Virus record (IMG/VR): IMGVR_UViG_3300021142_000092
Location: 1-35,100 of that record
Direction: 5' to 3' (one strand)
Length of the DNA: 35,100 nt
Source of the DNA: a virus
The position numbers and the translations under genes are program-made. Position 1 is the stretch's first letter. Each line of letters starts with the position of its first letter. The notes under the pieces are model-generated. The model was given only the letters and a program-made list of their open reading frames with translations. It was not told the DNA's origin and made no database searches. This document shows positions 7,399-16,003 of this stretch, piece after piece.

Positions 7399-7400
7399 TT

Positions 7401-7427
7401 CCGGAAATTTCGAAATTTTCGTTCCGG
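7401..7427 (+). other. Hairpin with 14-bp palindrome between PAAR and gp25
   Basis: CCGGAA (7401-7406) can pair with TTCCGG (7422-7427). The interior holds the perfect 14-bp palindrome AAATTTCGAAATTT (7405-7418). The 102-bp gap 7399-7500 is richer in GC than its surroundings (CCGG occurs at 7401 and 7424, TCCGGA at 7439-7444), carries no convincing gene, and is the longest gene-free stretch in the window. No T-tract follows, so it is not a classical rho-independent terminator. It may be an mRNA processing or stability element, or a weak terminator ahead of the gp25 promoter. Confidence 0.5.
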
Positions 7428-7487
7428 CCCCAAAAATCTCCGGACGGTATCCAAGAAATGGAAAAGCGATTTTAGTCCTAGGAGTGG

Positions 7488-7495
7488 AATAAATA
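7488..7495 (+). promoter_or_regulatory. Candidate late promoter box AATAAATA before gp25
   Basis: AATAAATA matches the late box TATAAATA at 7 of 8 positions and lies just upstream of the gp25 start at 7501. The distance to ATG is only 5 nt, so a transcript from here would have almost no leader. That weakens the case unless a start within gp25 is used. Confidence 0.25.
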
Positions 7496-7500
7496 AGAAA

Positions 7501-7893
7501 ATGGGAACATTAACAAAAGTATTTTCAGATATAGACTTCACATTCACCCAACGTCCAGTCGTGGGTGATATTGCTGTTAGCTATGACCAACAAGCGGTCA
7601 TTCGTTCAATTCGTAATTTATTATTGACAAGACACTATGAAAGACCATTTAATCCAGATTTAGGTGGCAATATAGAAGGTTTGTTGTTTGAAAATGCATC
7701 ACAAACTGTTTCTGCTACACTAGAGAATGAAATCACAAACGTTATTAATAATTACGAACCAAGAGTAACACTACAAACAGTATCGGTTAGTGTGCAACCA
7801 GACTTAAATTCTTATAGTGTAAGAATAACATTTTATTTAAAAAATGCTGCAACACCTACTACAATCAACGTTATATTAGAGAGAAACAGATAA
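7501..7893 (+). CDS. gp25: Baseplate wedge protein gp25
   Basis: This 130-aa protein is the same size as T4 gp25 (132 aa). It has the GpW/gp25 (lysozyme-like wedge) family pattern: DIDFTFTQRPVVGDIAVSYD, then AVIRSIRNLLLTRHYERPFN, PDLGGNIEGLLFENAS, and a terminal beta strand pair (YSVRITFYLKN). The R-x-x-x-PDLG core joins it to the gp6 wedge in T4, and the family is shared with type VI secretion TssE. The Shine-Dalgarno is poor: GGAG lies 16 nt upstream. It is separated from gp6 by one nucleotide. Confidence 0.92.
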   Translation: MGTLTKVFSDIDFTFTQRPVVGDIAVSYDQQAVIRSIRNLLLTRHYERPFNPDLGGNIEGLLFENASQTVSATLENEITNVINNYEPRVTLQTVSVSVQPDLNSYSVRITFYLKNAATPTTINVILERNR

Positions 7894-7894
7894 A

Positions 7895-9967
7895 ATGGCA
7901 GGCGCAAACTCAAATGTACAAATTGCAGATTTAGATTTTAATCTAATCAAAAATAATCTTAAAACTTTTATGCAGTCACAGACTGTATTGCAAGATTATA
8001 ACTTTGAAGGTTCTGCTCTATCTACTCTATTAGATGTTTTGGCATATAACACACAATATCAAGCGTATTACTTGAATATGGTTGCCAATGAGATGTTCTT
8101 AGATACTGCAATTCAAAGAGATTCTGTTGTGTCACATGCAAAACTATTGGATTATGTACCAAAGTCTGCTATTGCACCATCAGCAGTTATCAATATTGCA
8201 TTTAATAATGTAACAAATCCATCATTGATTCTTCCAAAATTCACACGTTTCATCTCCGAATCGATTGATGGTGTAAATTACAACTTTGTTACAACAGATT
8301 CATATTCAGTCAATACAGTTGAAAATACTGCAACATTCAATGCTGTTACTTTGAAACAAGGTTTACCAACATCAGTAAATTTTGCAGTAGATTCAACACA
8401 GAATCCAACATACACATTCCAAATTCCTGATTTGAATGTTGATACAACCACAATTCAGGTCACAATACAACAATCATCTTCTAATGCATCTATACAAGTT
8501 TTTAATCCTTCAACAGATTATTTGGTATTAGATGGTTCTTCACAAGTTTATTTCTTACAAGAAGGACAAGGTGGTCGTTATGAGATTTATTTTGGTGATG
8601 GTATTCTAGGACAACAACTAGTGGATGGCAACATTGTCAATATAACATATGTTGTAACTAGTGGAACTGCAGCTGCAGGTGCAAACAACTTTGTATTGAT
8701 GTCTCCAGTTTCTGGTTATGCAGACACAACTATCACACCAGTAAGTCCTGCAACACAAGGTGGTGCACAAGAATCTATTGCCTCTATCAAATATCAGGCA
8801 CCAAAAGCATATGCAGCACAAGGTCGTGCAGTTACAAACCAAGATTATCAAACACTAATACAACAAAATAAATTAGGTTTCTCTTTTGATGCGGTTTCTG
8901 TTTGGGGAGGAGAAAATAACACTCCACCTGTATATGGCCAAGTATTTGTTGCGGTTAAACCAACAGGTGCATTGACATTGACAGAAGTACAAAAACAAAG
9001 ATTGATTAATGAAGTAATCTCTCCAAATTCAATGATTACTATCACACCACAAATTGTGGATCCCGATTATGTTTACCTAAAAGTTACTGCTAATGTATTA
9101 ATTAATGCAAAGAAGACTAATCTATCTGCTACACAAGTACAGACAAAGATTCAACAAGCAATATATGCATACGGTCAAGCAAATTTAAATACATTTAATT
9201 CTACATTCTCTTTGTCTGATTTGATTCTATCTGTACAGAATTCAGATCCTTCAATCATTGCGAATGAAATCAATGTACAATTACAGAAGAAATTTAATCC
9301 AAATTTAACTAACTCAGAGACATATAAACTATACTTTGGTTCACCATTGCAGAAGGGTGTGTTCTTGAGTGGTGTTACTAGTTCACCAAGTATGACATTC
9401 TTAGACTTGGTTTCACAATCTACTGCTGTCAATGGAATTTATTTACAAGAATTGCCAACAGATGTGGGTGGTGTGAAATCAATTTCTATTCTAAATCCAG
9501 GTTTTAATTATCAATATGCACCAACAATTACAATTCAGGGTGATGGTATTGGTGCAACAGCAGAAGCAGTTATCACAAATGGTGCAATTACTGCTATCAA
9601 TGTATTAACACCTGGTTCCAATTACACTAGTGCATCTATCTTAATCACTCCACAGGTGAATGATACTACAGGTCAAGGTGCATTGGCAATAGCTAGTTTA
9701 ACAGGAACAATAGGTACAATTCAATCTTATTATTATAACGCAAATAATACTAAGACAATTTTCAATCCTAATGTTGGTGTTATTGATTACACTAATGGTG
9801 TTATACAATTAAATTCTTTCAATCCAATACAAATCAATAATCTTTTAGGACAATTGACTGTTACTGCAAATCCATATTCGTCCATTGTTTCATCTACATA
9901 CAATAGAATCATAACAATAGACCCATACGATCCAAGTGCAATTACAGTTAATGTAACTGTACAGTAA
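7895..9967 (+). CDS. gp6: Baseplate wedge protein gp6 (baseplate J-like)
   Basis: This 690-aa protein compares with 660 aa for T4 gp6. The N-terminal helix region (DLDFNLIKNNLKTFMQSQTV then LSTLLDVLAYNTQYQAYYLN) and the block around residues 270-330 (SIASIKYQAPKAYAAQGRAV then TNQDYQTLIQQN) are the baseplate J / gp6 signature. Gp6 dimers form the iris that holds the wedges and triggers sheath contraction. The C-terminal third carries an added beta module (about 522-590; SISILNPGFNYQYAPTITIQ then GATAEAVITNG) of the G-x-x-Y-x-x-x-P type, also found in gp7 and gp8 here. It lies in the usual gp25-gp6-gp7-gp8 order. Confidence 0.9.
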   Translation: MAGANSNVQIADLDFNLIKNNLKTFMQSQTVLQDYNFEGSALSTLLDVLAYNTQYQAYYLNMVANEMFLDTAIQRDSVVSHAKLLDYVPKSAIAPSAVINIAFNNVTNPSLILPKFTRFISESIDGVNYNFVTTDSYSVNTVENTATFNAVTLKQGLPTSVNFAVDSTQNPTYTFQIPDLNVDTTTIQVTIQQSSSNASIQVFNPSTDYLVLDGSSQVYFLQEGQGGRYEIYFGDGILGQQLVDGNIVNITYVVTSGTAAAGANNFVLMSPVSGYADTTITPVSPATQGGAQESIASIKYQAPKAYAAQGRAVTNQDYQTLIQQNKLGFSFDAVSVWGGENNTPPVYGQVFVAVKPTGALTLTEVQKQRLINEVISPNSMITITPQIVDPDYVYLKVTANVLINAKKTNLSATQVQTKIQQAIYAYGQANLNTFNSTFSLSDLILSVQNSDPSIIANEINVQLQKKFNPNLTNSETYKLYFGSPLQKGVFLSGVTSSPSMTFLDLVSQSTAVNGIYLQELPTDVGGVKSISILNPGFNYQYAPTITIQGDGIGATAEAVITNGAITAINVLTPGSNYTSASILITPQVNDTTGQGALAIASLTGTIGTIQSYYYNANNTKTIFNPNVGVIDYTNGVIQLNSFNPIQINNLLGQLTVTANPYSSIVSSTYNRIITIDPYDPSAITVNVTVQ

Positions 9968-9969
9968 TC

Positions 9970-12885
9970 ATGTTACAAAGTAATCAAAAAACCTCTCTAT
10001 TAGTACCATATCAGTTACCTGAGTTTGTCAGGGATAATCCTGACTATGAAAACTTTGTTGCCTTTTTGCAGGCATACTATGAATGGTTAGAAACACCTGC
10101 AGCAGCAAACTCAATGGTAACTACTGCTTCAACAAGCGGACAAGGTGTTACTTTTGGTGCAAAAAATATTCCAAACTACATCGATGTTGATAGAACTATT
10201 GATGGGTTTATGAATTATTATGTTAATGATTTTCTTCCATTCTTTCCTGAAGATGCATTAATATCAAAAGACAAAGCAATTAAAGTTGCTAGACAGTTGT
10301 ACCAATCAAAAGGTACACCTGCATCGTATCAATTCTTATTCAGAATACTTTACAATTCAGATTTCAGTTATTATAAAACTGGTGATGTAGTATTGAGAGC
10401 ATCTGCTGGTCAATGGTATGTTGCAACCAGTTTAAAGTTAGCCTCAGAAGATACAAGATTTTTAAGTGTAACGAATGCCATTGGTGCATATAGAGTATTT
10501 GGTGAAACATCAAAGTCATTTGCTACAATTGAGAATGTTGTACTTACAGGCACAAAAATAGAAGTATTCATTTCAAACATTGAACGTGTGTTCCAGTCAG
10601 GTGAATTTGTTCGTGTTGTTGATATTAATAACCAAGATGTTATCATTGATGGTAATATTCTACGTAGTAAAATTGTGGGTCAAATCAGTCAGGTAAATCT
10701 GGCAAGAAGTCCAACTGGTGTGGTATTAAATCGTGGCACTTTATATGAAGTAGGAGACCCAGTTATTGTCTATGGTGGTTTGAATCCTAACACGGCCAAT
10801 CCAGTCGGTGCGACTGCTGAAGTTGGTTCTGTTACATCTGGTGCAATCACAAGTATTCAAGTGAACCAAGGCGGTTATGGTTATGGATTTTATCCAAATA
10901 CCACTATCAATATTTCGGATGCTCCTGGTGCAAATGCAATTGTTTTCACTGTAAATCCAGATCCAACACAAGAGGCAAATGTTATCTTTTTTGCCACAGA
11001 TTCTATTGGTGGTAAAGCATCAGTCAAACTTAGCAACACAAGATATAACTTTGTTAATAATGTAACTGCCAATGCAAACACTTCAATTGCTAATGCATTG
11101 AATTTTATTTCATTCAGTACATATCCTATTTCATCAGTTGAAGTTGTCAATGGTGGTGGAGGCATTAGTGTTGTACCACAAGTGACAGCATATTCAACAC
11201 AACAAACTGACATCGGAACAAATGCATACTTGGACCGCCTAGGAATATTAGCACCAATTCAAATTGCTGCAGGTGGTTTTGGTTACAGAGCAAATGATAA
11301 GATTACATTCTCAGGTGGTTCAGGTTATGGTGCATATGCAAACGTAACCTCTGTAAGTCCAACAGGTTCAATCACCGGTGTATCTTATGTCTTTGAAGGA
11401 ACAAAACTACCCCACCATTATCCATTAGGGGGTATGGGTTATAAACTCAATGCATTACCAACTTTAAATGTTGCATCATCTAATGTGTCAGCATTTGGTG
11501 CAAGTCTTTATGTACCAGGAATTTTAGGTGCAGGTGCAGCGTTCTCAGTTTCTACGCAAAAGATTGGTTCAATTACAACAATTAACTTGACCAATTATGG
11601 TGAAGATTATATTGCAACACCAAATGTATCTTTGTCAGTACAAGACATCTTAGTTTCAAATGCAAACATTCTATTGTTGCCACAGAATGGAGACTTTATC
11701 TATCAAGGTCCATCTGCAAATGCAACATCATATCAAGCATACGTATATTCAACCCAATTATTGGTTGGTAACTTAAACACGTATCAGTCATTGTATAACA
11801 TTAGAGTTTATAATTACAACTCTCAACCAAATCCAAAATTACCTTTGGTCATCAAAGGTAAGAATATTAACTTGAATATGGCCAACACGGCCTATCCTGC
11901 AAATTATTTCCACATTGGAAGTCCAGTTTATAATGTGAATGGTATTAAAAACTACGGTGATGGTCAAGCAGAAGCAGTTGCATCATTCTTGAATGGTTTG
12001 GTATTCAGTCAAGGTCAATACTTGAACACAAAAGGACAACCAAGTTCTTACGATGTAGTTCAAAGTGATAACTATAATGACTTTACATATCAAATCACAG
12101 TATCAAAAGAGATTGCCAAGTACAGAGACATTTTATTGAATCTGTTGCACGGTGCAGGTACTAAACTAATTGGTCGCTATGAATTAAGAGCGAATACAAA
12201 CTTCAATTTCAATTCACAAGAAGCGTTGTATGGTTCACAACCATTACAGGCATACACAGGCGCAAGTTCATCTGGTGCGGTGATGGTTGCAGATTTTAAT
12301 AAACACAGTAATAACGTTGTTCAATTAACTAATGTGTCCGGTGCAAATATTGCTAACTTTATTTTCACCAATATACCATTTACACCCAATTCTGTAATTC
12401 AAATTTCACCAACAAACGGACCAAATGTAAGGTCTGAAGTTTATGGTGTCAATGTTGCAAGTAATACTGTTACATTGAAAGAAAGTGTTTGGTTGACTTA
12501 TCCAAATATTGCATATGCAACTGCAAATTCAAACACTAACATCATAAATATAACACAATTGACTTACTCATATAACATTATCAATAATGGTAACTATAGC
12601 AATACTATGTACCCATTTAAAGATATGGTGTATGCGGGTGATACGATACAGATTTCAAACAACATATACACAGTATCGACAGTTGATTATATACAAAATA
12701 TCATTTACACAACTTCAAATGTTGCATCAAATATTGCAAATTCCTTATTGTCTGTAAATAGAACCTTCAACACAAAATCAGTTACAATTATTGGACCTGT
12801 GGGACTAGAATATGTTCCAGATATCACAACAGAACAGGGTGATTTAATTATAACTGAAGATGGAAACAATTTAATACTGAGTTAA
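9970..12885 (+). CDS. gp7: Baseplate wedge protein, gp7-like
   Basis: This 971-aa protein is close to T4 gp7 (1032 aa) and lies right after gp6. The N-terminus (LVPYQLPEFVRDNPDYENFV then AFLQAYYEWLE) and the following DNFMNYY-like helix and KAIKVARQLYQSKGTPASYQ segment are typical of wedge proteins next to gp6 in aquatic T4-like phages. The middle contains several beta modules with G-G-x-G-Y (about residues 287-322, 387-410, 424-474, 531-559), for example GGFGYRANDKITFSGGSGYG. At about residues 715-745, QITVSKEIAKYRDILLNLLH is helical. The C-terminus is beta-rich and ends ITTEQGDLIITEDGNNLILS. The call as gp7 rests on position, size and the N-terminal block. Confidence 0.7.
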   Translation: MLQSNQKTSLLVPYQLPEFVRDNPDYENFVAFLQAYYEWLETPAAANSMVTTASTSGQGVTFGAKNIPNYIDVDRTIDGFMNYYVNDFLPFFPEDALISKDKAIKVARQLYQSKGTPASYQFLFRILYNSDFSYYKTGDVVLRASAGQWYVATSLKLASEDTRFLSVTNAIGAYRVFGETSKSFATIENVVLTGTKIEVFISNIERVFQSGEFVRVVDINNQDVIIDGNILRSKIVGQISQVNLARSPTGVVLNRGTLYEVGDPVIVYGGLNPNTANPVGATAEVGSVTSGAITSIQVNQGGYGYGFYPNTTINISDAPGANAIVFTVNPDPTQEANVIFFATDSIGGKASVKLSNTRYNFVNNVTANANTSIANALNFISFSTYPISSVEVVNGGGGISVVPQVTAYSTQQTDIGTNAYLDRLGILAPIQIAAGGFGYRANDKITFSGGSGYGAYANVTSVSPTGSITGVSYVFEGTKLPHHYPLGGMGYKLNALPTLNVASSNVSAFGASLYVPGILGAGAAFSVSTQKIGSITTINLTNYGEDYIATPNVSLSVQDILVSNANILLLPQNGDFIYQGPSANATSYQAYVYSTQLLVGNLNTYQSLYNIRVYNYNSQPNPKLPLVIKGKNINLNMANTAYPANYFHIGSPVYNVNGIKNYGDGQAEAVASFLNGLVFSQGQYLNTKGQPSSYDVVQSDNYNDFTYQITVSKEIAKYRDILLNLLHGAGTKLIGRYELRANTNFNFNSQEALYGSQPLQAYTGASSSGAVMVADFNKHSNNVVQLTNVSGANIANFIFTNIPFTPNSVIQISPTNGPNVRSEVYGVNVASNTVTLKESVWLTYPNIAYATANSNTNIINITQLTYSYNIINNGNYSNTMYPFKDMVYAGDTIQISNNIYTVSTVDYIQNIIYTTSNVASNIANSLLSVNRTFNTKSVTIIGPVGLEYVPDITTEQGDLIITEDGNNLILS

Positions 12886-12900
12886 AAACCGGAGCAAATA

Positions 12901-14601
12901 ATGTCAAGCATTAAGATTTCAGATTTACCTAATCTAACAACGATTAGTTCAAACACGTCCAACACTTTGTTTATGGGTGTGGATATTCCAACTAAGACAA
13001 CAGGTAAATTTACTGCAACCTTATTGTCACAACAATTGTATGCAAATAACGTATTAAATGTTGGTACGAATCAACAGAATTTACCCAATACAATTGCACA
13101 GTTCTCTTTATCTGGTGCATCATACATACAGACCAATTTAGTTAATACAAATGATACCGGTACTGCTGATATTGTTGTAACTGCTAATACTGGTTCTGGT
13201 GGTACAGACTCAACCAACTTTATTGATATGGGTTGGGCAAATAAGAACTATCAGGCAGGAGCAGAATACAATAATATTGGAAATGCTGTTCAACCAAATG
13301 ATGGTTACTTGTATAGTCAGGGAACATCAGGACAACGTTACGGTAATTTGATTGTAGGTACCACATCCACCAACGGTCAATTGAAGTTTATCGTTGGTGG
13401 TGGACAATCAAAAAATATTATTGCAACAATGACTTCTACAGGATTGGTGTTGAATACACAATCTTATTTGACATTCTCTGATGGTACTATTCAAACAACT
13501 GCAGCTGCACCACTTGCTTATTCACAAGCTGCTTTTGCGGTCGCTAATACAGCTAATACACTAAATCAAATTCAAATTGGTATTGATGTCACACAAAACA
13601 CGAATATTGGATTAGCTTGGAATAAAGCAAATAATGCATTAGCTAATGCAACAGGAACTTTTGGTGGTGATTTAACTCTTGCAGGCAATTTAATTGCACA
13701 AAGTATTCAATCAACAACAGGCTCAATTACAACAGGTAATTTGATTATTAACGGTACAACTATATCAAATGGTACTTCAAACATTATCGGAACATTGAAT
13801 GTATCTGGTATTGTTAATATGAACGCACAAGTTGTTTTGACAAACACATCGTTTTCTGCTACACAAGCTGCATTGACTATTGCGGCTTCAAATACAGTTA
13901 TATTACCAGCAAATGATGGTTACATGATTCACATTTCTGGTAAAAACGGAATTTCTTCCCGTATTGTATCCGATTCTTATGGTACTGGTGCATACGCCGT
14001 TTATGCGGCTCGCACTGCAAGAGGTACTGTAACAAGTCCTACCGCTGTACAAAATGGTGATATTATTGGTCGTTTTTCTTCTAACGGTTACGGTACAACA
14101 AAATTCCAACAATATGGTACAGGTCGCATCGACTTTGTTGCTACTGAAAACTATACAGACGCAAACACTGGTTCACAAATTCAGTTCTGGAACTGTCCAG
14201 TTGGAACAAATACACTTACACAAATTGCAGTCTTCAACGGAGCATCCGTAACATTTGCTGGTACAGTTCAACCACAAAAAGGTTTCATTTATACTCCAAC
14301 ATTATATCCTGGTGCTCAGACTGCAATCACTATTGATTTTGCAAACAATTCTTTAGTTCGTGCTCAGACTGCAACTGGAATAACAGTAACTTTATCTAAT
14401 TTATTAGCAGGTAAAGAAGTTGTAGCATGGATTACCAACACTGCTGGTACCAACCAAACATTTACTCACGGAGTTTCTGCAACAAATTCAACAGTAAATG
14501 CCACAACATATGCTATTCCAGGAACATCAACAATCTTGGTTAGATATATGAGTATTGATGGAACATTAACAAATACTTTTGTAGCTATTACACACGCATA
14601 A
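12901..14601 (+). CDS. Tail fibre / adhesin protein (566 aa) between gp7 and gp8
   Basis: This is a fibre-like protein dominated by Asn, Thr, Ser and Gly. The N-terminus (MSSIKISDLPNLTTISSNTS) is a short attachment segment. Residues about 205-250 hold the helical A-[FY]-x-x-A-N repeat (AYSQAAFAVANTANTLNQIQ then AWNKANNALAN) shared with the 359-aa and 334-aa fibres. A beta-repeat stalk with S-G/N-G steps follows. The C-terminal half is a globular beta domain (GFIYTPTLYPGAQTAITIDF then TTYAIPGTSTILVRYMSIDG) that probably contacts the host surface or a partner. GGAG 9 nt upstream supports the start. The stop codon overlaps a TAATAAATA motif. Which receptor it binds cannot be read from the sequence. 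Confidence 0.7.
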   Translation: MSSIKISDLPNLTTISSNTSNTLFMGVDIPTKTTGKFTATLLSQQLYANNVLNVGTNQQNLPNTIAQFSLSGASYIQTNLVNTNDTGTADIVVTANTGSGGTDSTNFIDMGWANKNYQAGAEYNNIGNAVQPNDGYLYSQGTSGQRYGNLIVGTTSTNGQLKFIVGGGQSKNIIATMTSTGLVLNTQSYLTFSDGTIQTTAAAPLAYSQAAFAVANTANTLNQIQIGIDVTQNTNIGLAWNKANNALANATGTFGGDLTLAGNLIAQSIQSTTGSITTGNLIINGTTISNGTSNIIGTLNVSGIVNMNAQVVLTNTSFSATQAALTIAASNTVILPANDGYMIHISGKNGISSRIVSDSYGTGAYAVYAARTARGTVTSPTAVQNGDIIGRFSSNGYGTTKFQQYGTGRIDFVATENYTDANTGSQIQFWNCPVGTNTLTQIAVFNGASVTFAGTVQPQKGFIYTPTLYPGAQTAITIDFANNSLVRAQTATGITVTLSNLLAGKEVVAWITNTAGTNQTFTHGVSATNSTVNATTYAIPGTSTILVRYMSIDGTLTNTFVAITHA

Positions 14602-14607
14602 TAAATA
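14599..14607 (+). promoter_or_regulatory. TAATAAATA motif, candidate late promoter before gp8
   Basis: This box matches the TATAAATA-type late element (AATAAATA, 7 of 8), starts in the stop codon of the fibre gene, and lies 4 nt before the gp8 ATG. The very short distance makes it doubtful for gp8 itself. The same 9-mer occurs at gene ends 24002-24010 and 28706-28714. Confidence 0.25.
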
Positions 14608-14611
14608 AATC

Positions 14612-15994
14612 ATGGCAACACAATACCCTAATCTACTTACATACGCTGCAAAGATTTCTCAAGTTGAGTTAATCAATGCATCACCTGTCGCTGTTATTCC
14701 TCCAGCATTTACTAGTCCAATTGCAACTACTTATGGATTTTTAAGTAATGTTGCTGGATGGACAGACAATAACAATCCACCTTCACCACAAGAAGACCAA
14801 TATTCGTTGAAGCAAACATTCAATAATATGTTTGTTTTGAAACTAATCACTTCGAATGATATTTCTCCTGTGATTCGTAGGATTGATTGGACATCTGGTG
14901 TAACATATGATTATTACCAAGACAACATTGATATGTTTCAATTGGATTCTTACGGTAATTATCTCTATACATTCTATGTGAAGAACAGATATGACCAAGT
15001 GTTCAAATGTTTGTGGAATAATAATGGCACACCATCAACAATAGAACCATATTTTGAACCTGGTACATACGGAAGCAATCCTACTACTCCAAATATTTTC
15101 CAAGGTGGAGATGGTTACAAATGGAAGTTCATGTACACCATTGATTCTGGTTCTAAAATCAAATTCATGGACAGTACATGGATTCCAGTTCCATTAGTTC
15201 AAGCAGTAGTTAATGTACCTGCAGAACAAATTGGTGCAGGTGATATTGAAGTTATTAATGTAACAAATGGTGGTTCAGGATATGATCCTGCAAATGCTGC
15301 GATTACTGTTACAGTAACTGGTGATGGTATTGGTGCAACAGGAACTGCCGTTGTTGAAAATGGTCAAATCTCCGACATTATTGTTACAAATGTTGGTGCA
15401 GGATATTCTTATGCAACAGTTTCTATCACATCAGCAATAGGTTCTAATGCTACTGCGGTTGCATATGCATCTCCAATTTATGGACATTCATTTGATCCTC
15501 CTGCTGAATTAGGCAATCAAAATATCATGTTCACCTGTGAGTTTAATGGTTCTGAAGGTGGAAATATTCCAACAGATATTACATACTATCAAGTTGGTCT
15601 ACTAATTAATCCTTCTGCTCTTGATTCTTATCCACTTCCAGCAAATAATAACATATATCAACTATCAACCAATGTAGTTGTTGCTCCTGGTTTTGGAACA
15701 TATACATTGACTGAACAAGTATATCAAGGTGATCCAACAAATCCTTCATTTGTGGGTACAGTTTTAGACTTTGACCCAGCAGGAAATGTAATTCGCATTA
15801 TAAATACTTTGGGTACTATAACACAAAATGCACCAATATTTGGTTACACATCTAAAACAACAAGAACTGTATTGAGTTCTACCTTACCTAACTACGTACC
15901 TTACTCCGGATACATCTCATATATAGAGAATAGAAGTGGTATAACAAGAAGTGTTGATGGCATAGAACAATTCAAATTTGTTTTAGGATATTAA
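14612..15994 (+). CDS. gp8: Baseplate wedge protein gp8
   Basis: This 460-aa protein is longer than T4 gp8 (334 aa). Family features are clear: a start near MATQYPNLLTYAAKISQVEL; then VIRRIDWTSGVTYDYYQDNI; FYVKNRYDQVFKCLWNNNGT; and FQGGDGYKWKFMYTIDSGSK followed by STWIPVPL. About residues 207-277 form an added module (IEVINVTNGGSGYDPANAAI, then VTVTGDGIGATGTAVVENGQ, then VTNVGAGYSYATVSI) of the same type as in gp6 and gp7, which largely explains the extra length. The C-terminal half returns to gp8-like sequence (MFTCEFNGSEGGNIPTDITY) and ends SVDGIEQFKFVLGY. No Shine-Dalgarno is visible before the ATG. In T4, gp8 dimers link gp7 and gp10 in the wedge; here gp7 precedes it and the gp10-like giant follows. 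Confidence 0.88.
   Translation: MATQYPNLLTYAAKISQVELINASPVAVIPPAFTSPIATTYGFLSNVAGWTDNNNPPSPQEDQYSLKQTFNNMFVLKLITSNDISPVIRRIDWTSGVTYDYYQDNIDMFQLDSYGNYLYTFYVKNRYDQVFKCLWNNNGTPSTIEPYFEPGTYGSNPTTPNIFQGGDGYKWKFMYTIDSGSKIKFMDSTWIPVPLVQAVVNVPAEQIGAGDIEVINVTNGGSGYDPANAAITVTVTGDGIGATGTAVVENGQISDIIVTNVGAGYSYATVSITSAIGSNATAVAYASPIYGHSFDPPAELGNQNIMFTCEFNGSEGGNIPTDITYYQVGLLINPSALDSYPLPANNNIYQLSTNVVVAPGFGTYTLTEQVYQGDPTNPSFVGTVLDFDPAGNVIRIINTLGTITQNAPIFGYTSKTTRTVLSSTLPNYVPYSGYISYIENRSGITRSVDGIEQFKFVLGY
15799..15806 (+). promoter_or_regulatory. TATAAATA box inside gp8, possible internal late promoter
   Basis: There is a perfect 8-of-8 late-promoter box inside the gp8 coding sequence, about 200 nt upstream of the giant gene at 16004. 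It spells coding triplets (ATT ATA AAT ACT), so chance is a real explanation in such AT-rich DNA. A start here would give extra copies of the giant baseplate protein mRNA with a leader of about 190 nt. Confidence 0.3.
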
Positions 15995-16003
15995 AGGAAA
16001 AAA

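Noticed and set aside
7310-7492. 60-aa plus-strand frame running from PAAR into the gap
   Set aside because: Most of it overlaps the PAAR gene in another frame, it has no Shine-Dalgarno, and the part in the gap is short. The gap is better described as a structured non-coding element.
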